NCBI GenBank assembly: GCA_032622095.1
Contig: CP136066.1
Coordinates: forward strand, 135,687,917 to 135,751,916
Direction of reading: 5' to 3'
From: Siphonodentalium dalli
Taxonomy: Eukaryota; Mollusca; Scaphopoda; Gadilida; Siphonodentaliidae
DNA: 64,000 bases
Of this stretch, positions 47,983 through 58,426 are shown in pieces. Every line of letters starts with the position of its first letter. The first letter of the stretch is position 1. The notes under the pieces are model-generated. The model was not told the DNA's origin. It ran no database searches and was given only the letters and a program-made list of their open reading frames with translations. A program made the position numbers and the translations under genes.

Positions 47983-48138
47983 ATGCCAAATAAATGCAGT
48001 GTTTTTGGGTGTGGCCGGTATAGTGACTCTCAGTTAGGTATAATTCTGCATTCATTTCCAAACGATGTTTGTTTACGTGACATTTGGCGGGATTTCTGTG
48101 GGAAACCCGTTGCGCAAAATCAGAAACTATTGAAGTGA
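47983..48138 (+). pseudogene. THAP zinc-finger N-terminal fragment
   Basis: 51 codons from an ATG: C5-x4-C10 (CSVFGC), then the spacing to F25-P26 and W35 (HSFPNDVCLRDIWRDFCGK) expected in THAP domains. The second half, with the C-x2-H ligands, is missing before the stop, though an intron cannot be excluded. THAP domains occur in P-element-type transposases and in host regulators (established knowledge). The surrounding repeats make a transposon relic more likely. Confidence 0.6.
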
Positions 48139-48334
48139 TCCAGAATTTGTTCGGTCCACTTGGCCCCAACAGTGGCTACCGATGACAACTCAGAAGAGAC
48201 GCAACCCCCACATTAAACAAACGGACCACCGACGAGAAAGCCATCCCAAGAAAAACGTCAACTCCCGTATAGAATATAAATTTGTCGTGAATATATCCAA
48301 ACGAACCTATCGCTAAAAAGCGAATACATATACG

Positions 48335-49205
48335 AACCAAATAAAGAGCATTTAATTTGATGAGTCAGTCATGGTTACAAATACATACAATTGCAGTTAA
48401 AGTGGGGAGTATTTTGATGAATAATTTAGTAAAGTATTCACGATGACAACTATTCTAAGTCGAGTCCCCATTTTCCTTCACCATGACTAAATAAAGAGCG
48501 TTCCATGTTAAGAGTATTCCTAATATGGTGCGAATAAAAAGAGTTTAATAAACTGGAAATTGCTATGACTTTGGATATATAAAGCATGTATATCGATGTT
48601 CGTGTACATGTATTTACGTGTACTGGTGTAATCAGTAAATAATCACGATGACAACTGTTCTAAGTCGAGTCCCCATGTTCCTTTACCATGACTCAATAAA
48701 GAGCGTTCACTATTAAGACTATTCCCGACATGGTGCGAATAAAGAGCACTTTTATATGTGATTGCATGTCAAACCGGGTTATTACCCCTCCTTCAAAAAG
48801 TGTTATATATGATTGGATGTTTAAACGAACCACAGCAAACGTTTATATATTTTATAATCCTATTGTTATGCGTAATTGACACAAAGAGGTTGATTTATGA
48901 CCGGGATATTCAATAGACCGCGTCGCTAGAGTGTTAATTTTATAGGACACTAAACCATGCATGGACACAACGAATTTTCAGCAGTGTCAGTCGGCAAGAT
49001 TTTTTGGGGGGGGGGGGGGAAGCAATATTCCGAAATATATATATTACCCTAATATATAAATGATTCATAACTATAAAAATGAACTTATCATATCATATTG
49101 CTAATGAATGGCTTGATTATAATTTATTAAATTCGACAGCAATAAACCGAATTATTTTTGTTTTACCGCATTACGATAAATTATAACGAAACGCTCTTTA
49201 TTGCC
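48335..49205. repeat. AATAAAGAGCGTT-bearing repeat region
   Basis: The block 48420-48535 ('cacgatgacaact.ttctaagtcgagtcccca' to 'atggtgcgaataaa') recurs at 48640-48745. AATAAAGAGC-type words occur near 48340, 48490, 48697 and 48738, and inverted as 'aacgctctttattg' near 49190. It may be the body of the element whose THAP fragment lies at 47983. A G-run lies at 49008-49019. Confidence 0.5.
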
Positions 49206-49567
49206 ACACTACTGTATACACCCGTCAGTAAGCCCATCCTCGAAGATAAGCCCAGTCTGGATTTTTTACCCTAAACAAAACATGGGGTGGTCCTCGTAGA
49301 TAAGCCCACCCCCATTTCTGAGCATTTGGAAGGTGAATACAATCATGTCTCTATCCTGTAGAACAGGAGAAGATACTCAAGCACATCTTTTATTTTTTCC
49401 AGTTGTTTTTCTTAAATAATAAAGATGTATAATAGTATACACTTGTGTTAATATTGTTGTGAATTATACACATCTTATTCTATTCTTAGTTGTTGGATCA
49501 ATCAAAGAGGTATCAATTCAATAAAATCAAAGGTGTCACTTATTGTTCACACCTCTATCAGAGTAAA

Positions 49568-49787
49568 TATTTGTTTTGGACGTTTCGCAGTATAGTACAA
49601 AACTTTTGTCTGAAGCGTAACGTATGAGTACAACTAAGTCGTTGTCATTGTGGATCTCATGCTAAAGGCATGTGGTTAGTGTTAATGAGTGATTGAGTGT
49701 AAGCCGTGGTCGGGCTTACCGGGTGAGCTAATGTTCTGGTCACTTTAGCCGGTCTGGTCTCGCAAGGTGCACGTATCAAATTTTAAT
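49568..49787 (+). repeat. Split direct repeat A1
   Basis: 220 bp starting TATTTGTTTTGGACGTTTCG and ending CACGTATCAAATTTTAAT. By eye it is identical to 53658-53877. It forms the left end of the nested retroelement. Confidence 0.85.
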
Positions 49788-49862
49788 CTCGTTTTTATCA
49801 ACAAACGGCGCAATCGAATCTCATATAGACAATTCAGTGACATTTAAATATCAGCTGTGAAT

Positions 49863-50036
49863 GGGATCTTTTCGGTACAATTCGCTGTCGGCGGAGAGGA
49901 TTTCGTTGATGCTATTCGTGAAAACCAAAAACTAAAACAGTTACAGGAACAGACGCATGATTCAAATATGACGTTGTTACATAATCGACGGGATGTCAGT
50001 CGATTCTTCGATCCACGCGCCCAGCAATATCCGTAG
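49863..50036 (+). pseudogene. Open coding-like patch after A1, unknown
   Basis: 58 codons (including the stop) without an ATG start: 'FSVQFAVGGEDFVDAIREN', a Lys/Gln/Glu-rich helix, then 'NRRDVSRFFDPRAQQYP' and a stop. Composition is protein-like and it lies where ORF1 of a DIRS-type element would begin, but I recognise no family. A second open patch (50141-50356, 71 codons) follows in another frame. Confidence 0.3.
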
Positions 50037-51019
50037 CTATAACGTCAGACAACAAGAACCTGTCATGTGTTCACGAATTACAGATGATCTGATGCACACT
50101 ACATGATACAGATAAGTATTTTGTTTTTTACTTATAATATGTGGATGAATGGCGAACTGAATGTTTACAGACGCAAATCCTCCCAACGGAAATATATATG
50201 ACAAGAAGTGCCACCATACATGTAGATAACTATTATTTCTCGACAGATAATATTTGCAAAAGGGTAGCACATGACTCAGTACAGAGTTGTTTTGAATCCC
50301 CGAAAATCGAGAATGCGCTCAGAGTGGCAATACAACGATTTGTGGCAGCACAGTGATGGGTGCTTACTGGGAAGCACATTAATTCAATAGATGACCAAAT
50401 CCGAAAAAGGAGCTTTTTGAAATATAGGATTGCGTAATTGATTTCGAACTCGAAGCTGTTATCAAGATAATTATATCAGCGCGAGGAGAGTCACTTGGAT
50501 ATACTCTGAATAAAACAAATTGGTTTTAAAAGTCGCGTTGAATCCGCCATTGACTGTTGAAGCAAATGCGTTATATTCATTTTCATGAATTGAATATTCA
50601 AAGCAGCTTAGTATTTCTTATATAACATTTCTACGAAACAACGGTCGTTTGGCATTTGCATTGCGGCAATAGACTCGCCCGAAATAAATCATATTTTCAG
50701 TGGCGCGCTCAGAATCGGTGTTTGAGAGTGGATATAATCTGAGAGTGGTCCCTGTGAGAGGGGACAACAGTATATTTGTAGAACTTTTAGAGTTTTAGCA
50801 TGTGTGGAATGGATGGTGTTCCCGAATAAATACGAGCTATTTTCATACATTACATATTTCCGAATTACAAATTCAGAGGGTGTGAGCTTGGCTCAAATGA
50901 GACGATAAATATCAGGCATGTTAATTTAGCGAAAGATGCCTTTCCTAAATATATATGTCAACATCTATCATGTTAAAGCATCATAGATCATTGGATAATG
51001 CCCAATTTGTGTCAGAACA

Positions 51020-51400
51020 GATAGTTGGGAACCGGTCCAGCAAAAGAAATCGACTGGTTTAGAGTGGAATGTTGTCGGCGGTACGGTTAAGGTCGCTGAA
51101 CACCGAATCGAATACATAGAGTTGCGATATTGGGTCGATCGAATTAAACTGGCCAACGGGCCGATTTCGTTAAAGCCGAATGCGCAGAGGCGGAAGGGTG
51201 CCTTTTCACGGATGTCTCCGAAACAGGCTACAGCGGTTACCTATCGGGAGCACTGGACGCTCCAGGTAACGGATACACGAAGTGTCCACGGGATGGATAT
51301 AGAGTATATCCATGGGAGGTGCAACCCTTCGATAGGGGTGTCTCGGATTCAGGTATATTACCGGTGGAGACACAGGGCACCTCGGGTATCGGTTACCCCA
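51020..51400 (+). pseudogene. DIRS-like RT thumb / RNase H fragment, frameshifted
   Basis: One frame reads 'GLEWNVVGGTVKVAEHRIEY' joined to 'ELRYWVDRIKLANGPIS', which resemble the end of the RT and the linker before RNase H in DIRS-type elements. A shifted frame then reads 'CLFTDVSETGYSGYLSG', like the first RNase H motif (TDAS...GYGGY). The section normally found between the first two blocks is missing here, but a version occurs at 52370-52500. The recognition is from memory of family patterns, not from a search. Confidence 0.5.
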
Positions 51401-52215
51401 CATCGGTGGAAAGCGCAATGGTATTGCGTTCCGATGATACGGAACAGACCACGGAGTGTCTGGTTCATGGGCACAAAAGTTGTCCAGGTGACGATTCATC
51501 GGCGGAAAGCGCTATGATAATGCGTTCCGATGATACGGAATTACAGACCACGGAGAGTCTGGTTCATGGGCACAAAAGTTGTCCAGGTGACGATGATACG
51601 GAACAGACCACGGAGTGTCTGGTTCATGGGCACAAAAGTTGTCCAGGTGACGATTCATCGGCGGAAAGCGCTATGATAATGCGTTCCGATGATACGGAAC
51701 AGACCACGGAGAGTCTGGTTCATGGGCACAAAAGTTGTCCAGGTGACGATGATACGGAACAGACCACGGAGTGTCTGGTTCATGGGCACAAAAGTTGTCC
51801 AGGTGATGATTCATCGGCGGAAAACGCTATGATAATGCGTTCCGATGATACGGAACAGACCACGGAGAGTCTGGTTCATGGGCACAAAAGTTGTCCAGGT
51901 GACGATTCATCGGGGGAAAGCGCAATGATACTGCGTCCCGACGATACAGAACAGACCACGGAGTGTCTGGTTCATGGGCACAAGATGTGTTCAGGTGATG
52001 GTATAAGTTCCGAAGTGTCTGGAACATGATGTGCGGAAGAGGCACAAACGCATCTCGGGGTTAGAGTACTCCACGTCGGTGGAAAGCGCAATGATATCGC
52101 GTTCCGGTGATACGTAACAGACCACGGAGTGTCTGGTCCATGGGAACAATATGTGTCCAGGTGATGATACAAGTTTCGAAGTGTTTGGAACATGATGTGC
52201 GGAAGAGGCACAAAC
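51401..52215 (+). repeat. VNTR of 60- and 96-bp units
   Basis: A 60-bp core (GATGATACGGAACAGACCAC ... AAAAGTTGTCCAGGTGAC), with or without a 36-bp leader (GATTCATCGGCGGAAAGCGC...), repeats about seven times from 51401 to 52000. Two longer, diverged copies follow to 52215. Units alternate long and short. It keeps a 236-codon frame open (51319-52029; repeat peptide DDTEQTTECLVHGHKSCPGD), but only because unit lengths are multiples of three. Not called as a gene. Confidence 0.8.
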
Positions 52216-52299
52216 GGGCTCCATGTGGAGATATATATTGCGGTTTCAAATAGGGTATGTAAATCCGAAACTCACGCAATTTGGGTCAGAAGAGATAGA

Positions 52300-53110
52300 T
52301 GCATGGGAACCGGTCCAGCAAACATAATTGATGGGATTAAAGCGGAATTTAAGGAACGGTTAAGGTATAGCCGCGTTCAAGGCGCTAAGCGTTACACCGA
52401 TCACACGGGTGATGTGAGCCAACTGGGTTCGATGACCGGTGGCATGCTCGCTCGAATGAGCTTGAATACTCGGTACTCGCATGATTGTTTGGCAACATTT
52501 GCATAAGGTGGCGTTAGAAATAAAACCCCAAACGCTAAGCAAACGAAATAACGTTCTTTCCAATCGAGATACCACCGCGAGAGTATCGATTAAGCCGCTG
52601 CTTCGATTCGGACAACTGGTCCTTGTCGAATTATGTTTTTGAAAATTAAATGTGGAAATTTGCCGACGGAACGGCTAAGGTCGCGGAAGACCGAATGGAG
52701 TGTTTCGCAGCCGCGTTTAATGCGCTAAAAGTTACACAGGTGATGTTATGTCGGTTCGTTTAATAAAACGGATTTTTTTAGCCAACTGGTTTCGATGACC
52801 TGTGCCATAGTTGCTCAATTGAGCTTGAATACTCGGTAATTGCATGATTGTTTGGCAAAAAGAGCATCCTGGAAGGCTCACGTCGCGATACAGCTGGAAG
52901 CTAATAGTTGCTTGATTGAGCTTGAATACTCGGTACTTGCATGATTGTTTGGTAACAATTGCAAAAGGTGGCACTGGAAATAAAAGGCCAACGCTAAGCA
53001 AATGAAATAGCTTTCTTTCCAATCGAGATACCACGCGAGTATCGATTAAGCCGTTGCTTCGGACAACTGGTCCCTGTCGAATTATGTTTTTGAACATTAA
53101 ATGTGGAATA
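52300..53110 (+). repeat. Two rearranged copies of an RT-derived ~0.4-kb segment
   Basis: 52370-52650 and 52700-53110 share 'gagcttgaatactcggta', 'gcatgattgtttgg', 'acgctaagcaaa', 'ctttccaatcgagatacca' and 'tcgaattatgtttttga'. The first copy reads 'VSQLGSMTGGMLARMSLNTR', resembling the conserved 'GxxxSM...ARL.TR' block between RT and RNase H of DIRS-type elements. The second has a further internal duplication of the 'ttgaatactcggta' section. All frames are broken. Confidence 0.55.
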
Positions 53111-53596
53111 TGGTTAACACAACGTCGATAGACTTGAGACAAATTGTAACAAAAAGCTATGCAGCTTCAATAATTATAGTTGTAACCCAAGTTAATTGCT
53201 TGGAAGGGAGAACAATTGGCTTGTTTCGCTTTCCGAATGTCGACATATAGTCGGGAAATCCCAAAAAAAAAAATTTAAACGGAAAGGGTTCCGGAAGAAA
53301 TATACTTCCGGTGGAAACGCAAGGCACGTGAACCTCACGCAATAACGTGATTCCGAATATACCCCGCAATGTTATTGTAGACATGCGAGGATTTTTTCTT
53401 ATAACATGTTTTATGTTGTAGATCTGATATATCAAACAGAAGGCGCACCAGACTTACGGACACATTGTAGGCTGTGTGCGGACGGGATTTTCGTTAGAAA
53501 TCCAAGGCGGTATATAGCATGGCGCCAAGATACTGTGTGTGCAGGAGTTAAAGACACGCATCCACCTGAATCATACTTTGGGACTTACTGTTTAGC

Positions 53597-53658
53597 AGCC
53601 AGCGGCTATCTGCTACAAATGTGTTGTCTTTGTATTTGTACTTAGTCTAGCGCAGACT
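53597..53658 (+). repeat. Split direct repeat B1
   Basis: 62 bp: AGCCAGCGGCTATCTGCTAC ... TAGTCTAGCGCAGACT. It abuts A2 directly, sharing the T at 53658. It matches B2 (54362-54423) with a single T/G difference. Confidence 0.85.
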
Positions 53659-53877
53659 ATTTGTTTTGGACGTTTCGCAGTATAGTACAAAACTTTTGTC
53701 TGAAGCGTAACGTATGAGTACAACTAAGTCGTTGTCATTGTGGATCTCATGCTAAAGGCATGTGGTTAGTGTTAATGAGTGATTGAGTGTAAGCCGTGGT
53801 CGGGCTTACCGGGTGAGCTAATGTTCTGGTCACTTTAGCCGGTCTGGTCTCGCAAGGTGCACGTATCAAATTTTAAT
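53658..53877 (+). repeat. Split direct repeat A2
   Basis: A 220-bp copy of A1 (49568-49787) with no difference seen by eye. It directly follows B1, so B1A2 equals the junction expected in a circular intermediate made by joining the right end (B) to the left end (A). Confidence 0.85.
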
Positions 53878-54361
53878 TTAAATTAAAAGAACATGTGGAT
53901 ATTTGAAATAAATGGAGCTCACGTATTGTGTAGATTTTTTTCTGAATTTTAGAATTCAGTGCTTTGCTGGAATCAAATTATTACGAATTGAAACTAATCG
54001 CGTAGGATTCATATTGATCATGTTTATATATGCATATAATGCATCAATTGCATATGTTTGGTTTTCTGCATGTATGCAGGCAAGAGTATTCAAAGCTTTC
54101 AGAGTTGTTTTCTCCACACAGTGGTTTTATCTCTGTTTTAATGCCTGAATGCCTTCTGCAAACGGTTGTCAGTTCAATCAAGTTGTTTGAAAATCTTGGT
54201 TTGAGAAGATATTTACCAACTGTATGAGTATACTGCATTAGCATATAAGACAGTATGAAGTCACTAGCCATTCTATTGGCACTGAAATAAAAAAGTTTCT
54301 GCTTCCAAATGTTTCTGACGGCCGTTGCTGGAATGTCTGTTTTTCACCTTGTCACCAATAA

Positions 54362-54423
54362 AGCCAGCGGCTATCTGCTACAAATGTGTTGGCTTTGTAT
54401 TTGTACTTAGTCTAGCGCAGACT
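54362..54423 (+). repeat. Split direct repeat B2, right end of nested retroelement
   Basis: A 62-bp copy of B1. Beyond it (54424 onward) the host pogo-like element resumes. About 484 bp of unshared sequence separates A2 from B2. Confidence 0.8.
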
Positions 54424-55172
54424 CCAATGGGATGTTGGGTAATGACTTGGTGTTTTTGTAGGATCCTTTGATAATGCAGAAGAGTGACCTGTTGTGTTTT
54501 TATCAGCATTAACTTGATTAATAATCATTAGTGTAACTAAAATAACTTGTGAACTCATCATGCAACCCTATTGTGTTTACAAATTAATCCCAAAATGTAC
54601 ATTCTTATTCAAAATGATTCCAAATGTATAGAACTGTCTATCACTGTTTTTGGTTATTATCATATGATTTTATCTTCTTAATAATATAAATAAAACACAT
54701 TATTATCTTTATTCAATACAAAAAATATGGTATTTGTATAAAACATGATGGTACATGTAGGTCGGCACCTGAAGGCTAACATAATTTTTGCACAGGGGGG
54801 TCCTCGTGAGTAAGCCCAGTACCCACTTTTTGAGCAAAAACGTGCACGAGCCCCCAGGCTTACTGACGGGTGTATACAGTACTAAGGGCATCTGGAAATT
54901 GGAATGTTTACGAGATGATAATTGTCTAATAACTGTGCATGTCTTCGCATATATATGCAATCATATGAATATATAATATATAATATAACTTGGACTATTC
55001 CGGTAAAGAAAGATAAACACGAGCACGTGTTTATAATGATAACTGCGTGCAAAACCGAAATAATATACGAAAATTTATTATTAATATACCAAAGTCTTCA
55101 TCTGTGATTTCTTTTACGTGAACAGTTGTAGACTAGGTTCTATGTAATATACGGGCATATGGCTATATAATA

Positions 55173-55420
55173 AGGCCAAAAAAAAAGATTGTATGTTTCC
55201 GATAACGGAGTGAAAAAATTAGGGTAGGTACAGGGGGGGGGGGGGGGTCTGGACAAAAATTGCACATATAGGGCCCAAAAAGTTTTTTTCCGACCTCGAG
55301 GGACCCACCACCCCCATTTTTGCAAAAAAAATATTTTGTTCCTCCAAAATTTTGGGGACCCACCCCCCGTTTCTCATGTTTTTATCAAAATTTCAGAGGT
55401 TTTTTTTAGCCGTTCTTCAA
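55173..55420. repeat. AGGCCAAAAAAAA-terminus fragment with G- and C-rich runs
   Basis: Begins TAAGGCCAAAAAAAAAGATT, then 'gtttccgataacggag', a poly-G tract near 55232-55247 and 'gggacccaccaccccc' words. The start matches, inverted, the end at about 63600-63642 ('ggaaacatagcaattttttttttggctta'). The partner end was not found here. Confidence 0.45.
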
Positions 55421-56467
55421 TAACTGTGTTAACTGCCTTACTAATTGGTAAACACAGATCAGAAAAACGAAAAATATACAGTATTTCCATGTGTTTCCTG
55501 GTGTTTTCAGTATCTAACAACAATATTAATTAAGCATTGTGTAATGTGTATATAGGTACACTATATGTCACAAATTGCCCTAGACCCCATTATAGCCTTA
55601 ATATATCGAGTGTGTTGTGTCTGACAGAGAACACTGGCCAGTGTAAATAGTGGTAAACAGGTCAGGGGTTCCACAATTATATGTGCATGATCAAAGAACT
55701 CTTTAGTCTTTAATATCCAACGGGATGGGGAATTGTTTTTTGGTTAGGTATACACATAGATATATGGTTATTATACTGCCCGATATTAGTCGGCGGGTAT
55801 ATAGTTGACGTATATAGGGGACGAATTCATATGCATAATATCGCGGGTTTTGACCACCAATGCCTACCAGAGTTATGGACCCTGTTCGACTTTATGAAAT
55901 TCAGTCCATACAAAGTTTTTGCAATATAAGTTAAGTGTCGGTTGTAAAATTTTGATGTGGTTTGGTATGGTGATAGACCAGAATGAAGAATTGAATGTCA
56001 TTTCTCAATGCATCTGAATGCATCACATTATTTCAGTTCATCTATTTGTAAGTGATAACAGTATACAATTAGTATTTTAGTTTCGACTTGTTGAGCAGTA
56101 AAGCTCCCAGATGAAGTTCGGGAATTCAATGAGAATAGCGTCACCTTCATTTGGGATTGTCTGAGCAGTAAACAGTAATGTCATTCATCATAACCAATTC
56201 AGTTTTATTTGGATAATTGTTGCAAATTAACATTACTTGCAATCATTCAAGATGTGAAATAACCAGAATGAATGAATTTGATTACATGCCAGAACAAGAC
56301 AGTATTTCAGACATTAGAAATTTATGAGATACCCTTTTCAATTTCATGTTATGCAACAATCAGGTTAATGATATCTACTAGTAGTCATCATTGAGTATTC
56401 ACCATGTAGTATCCAATTTGTGATAGTTTTTTTGTTTTATTACTTTTATTCAGATAATACAACTGGG
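55421..56467. other. Mostly featureless, with one decayed repeat
   Basis: 55783-55935 is a decayed pearl-like repeat fragment ('tcggcgggtatatagttgac', 'ccagagttatggaccctgttcg'), related to 45400-45785 in the opposite orientation. The remainder shows no gene or paired repeats. Confidence 0.4.
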
Positions 56468-57041
56468 TAAGGCCAAAAAAAAAAAGTGTTTTGGTTCTCG
56501 GGCAATTTTTTTTTCAAATCAATGAGGGAGGGAGGGTTTTATTTTTATTTTTTATTTTTTTCTGCGCATAGTAAGCATGGACAAAGATACCTTCCTCTGT
56601 CTAGTAATAACCAGAAAGGTAGAGGGAACTGTTATGCATATAAACTCATTTAGTCTTATATAAAAATGACATTGTACTACCAGTGTATGACTGGGATTAC
56701 CTAACAATATATAATGCCCCTGACATTAACTACTGTTATTGTTGTCTAAAAACTGATAACTCCCCATTCTAATATGTGATCCTGAATTTAGTCCTGTGCC
56801 TTTCAATTGTATAAAGTTACAATTAGTGTAAGTTGTTCACAATGACTAATTGTAAGAAGAGCATGAGGACATGTTGATTAAATCCCCAAAAAAAAAAAAA
56901 TGTTGTTTTTTTTTTCAAATTTTTTTTTTCGTAAGTTTTTTTGTCGTAACATCGGGCATTGCAATAAAAAGGCCTAATGCGGCCCTTTTTATTCAATGCG
57001 GCGGTGCCTGAGAACCAAAACCTTTTTTTTTTTTGGCCTAA
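56468..57041. mobile_element. Harbinger-like MITE with TAA target duplication
   Basis: GGCCAAAAAAAAAAAGTGTT...GGTTCTCGGGCA (56471 onward) is mirrored by TGCCTGAGAACCAAAACC...TTTTGGCC ending 57038. TAA flanks both ends (56468-56470, 57039-57041). The subterminal 'gagggagggagggttttattttt' also occurs inverted in the element at 43928-45910. No ORF beyond low-complexity read-through. Confidence 0.65.
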
Positions 57042-58421
57042 TATATTAATTTTGTTACTAAATATATGCAAGACAGCATGTCAAAAAAGGAGCACTGAGT
57101 ACAATAAAGCCCGATTCCAGAGGTGCCACGACTATTTATATTGATACGGTGGTCCACTGTGAAGTGGGCCGGGATACTGTGAAATCCAGAATGAATGTTG
57201 CTAAATCTGAGGCTAAAGAGTCACTTTAGCTGCCTATATAGCCCTATACGTGTACCAACAAGCATGGTACTAACATGCTTACAAACAACATTACATGGTC
57301 AGTACTTGTAAATTGTTTGAAAAAAACCCATTTTGGAAAAAAATTACAAGCACCATTTTTTCCGCCTCTGGACCACCCACCCACCCCGGCCCTATATACG
57401 GAATTTTTTTGCAGACCCCCCCCCCCCCCTGGTAGGTAGGGAATTTTAAAAAAAAATTTTAAATTTTTTTTTTTATTTTGATATTTTTTATCCAGCTGCT
57501 GAAATATTGAATTACTTCGACCGAAGTGACATAAAATGCCAACTTGTGTTGTGGGGAAAGTATTACTTGATAAACACAGTGGAAATAGACATTAAGATTG
57601 ATGAAAGATCAAGCTTACTTAATGCTTAAGTATGTTATTTATTATTCACATACCACATTTTCATACATTTGGCTTTAAACTTGGTACGAAATTGATGTCA
57701 CTAACGTTTATAAGAATTTTACCCATAATACCACCATTATACCGTACTTATATTGTGACGACTACATCCCATTGTCTGGAGGTAGCCAGTACACCCAACC
57801 TAGCATGCCTGGTTTTTGGAAACAGTAGCTGTACCCCTAACATATGTGGTGATAACCTCTATACATGTATATATACAGATACACACACCATAGCTGTTGA
57901 TAGTGCTCCTACCGGTACTCTCATCTCCACATAAAAGTGCAGGCCCAAATAATAGTGCAGGGGAAAAATTCCATTGAAAGTTAATAACAGTGCAGACCAA
58001 AATAATAGCACAGTGGAAACTCTGAGCAAAACATCAACTATAGTTAAAAAAATTATAGTACATGTACTAGTAGGTCAAGCATATGAATCATCATAGTATG
58101 TGTCATGTAGTGTTTTATTCAATATTTAAATGTTCACATGTATGCCATATATTTGAATATGTACATGCATAAAATTATAAGCTCATCAATTTGGTATCAG
58201 AATCATATAGAAATCTTGAGTTTGTGATGATTTCAATTTTCATAGCATCAAAATTAATAAACTTGCAGACTCAAATAAGCACTGTGCAGGAGGGGAATTT
58301 TTGGAACCCATGAGTATGTTCCATAAGTACCAAACAAGGCATACAGATAAAGCAGGCATGAGGTCCACTCTCATGAAATTAAGATTGCAAAATTCATGCC
58401 CATCAATCCACAACCCATCAC
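57042..58421. other. Non-coding stretch, no supported feature
   Basis: Contains a C-run near 57416-57429 and 'aataatagtgca' words near 57948-58015. No exon or paired terminal repeats are identified. A 100-codon + frame (57632-57934) has no recognisable domain. Confidence 0.4.
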
Positions 58422-58426
58422 ACACC

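Larger units (their letters stand above)
49568..54423 (+). mobile_element. DIRS/Ngaro-like retroelement remnant with split direct repeats
   Basis: Direct repeats are ordered A1 (49568-49787), body, B1 (53597-53658), A2 (53658-53877), about 484 bp, B2 (54362-54423). A1/A2 are 220 bp and look identical; B1/B2 are 62 bp with one mismatch. The order A1...B1A2...B2 is the split-direct-repeat layout of PAT/Ngaro-type tyrosine-recombinase retroelements (established knowledge). The body holds RT/RNase H-like debris on the + strand, a VNTR and duplicated fragments. No intact pol or recombinase gene is present. The order of repeats and the absence of a target duplication argue against an LTR element. 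Probably a non-autonomous or heavily rearranged copy. Confidence 0.65.
49212..54879. mobile_element. pogo-like inverted-repeat element carrying a nested retroelement
   Basis: CTGTATACACCCGTCAGTAA (49212-49231) is mirrored by TTACTGACGGGTGTATACAG (54860-54879). TA flanks both ends (49210-49211, 54880-54881). Inside each end there are further 'cctcg...taagccca' words (49236-49258, 49288-49310; 54798-54820). Without the insert at 49568-54423 the element would be about 0.8 kb. It has no transposase. TA duplication and this terminus style fit Tc1/mariner-pogo MITEs. Confidence 0.7.

Noticed and set aside
51319-52029. 236-codon repetitive ORF as a real protein gene
   Set aside because: It is a VNTR whose units happen to be multiples of three, inside a decayed retroelement. 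No start context or domain supports a gene.
53406-53645. 79-codon ORF just before B1 as a tyrosine recombinase piece
   Set aside because: I see none of the R...H-x-x-R...Y motif, so there is no support.
49568-53877. A1/A2 direct repeats as LTRs of a retrovirus-like element
   Set aside because: No target duplication flanks them, the second repeat pair (B1/B2) interleaves, and no Gag-Pol of LTR type lies between them.
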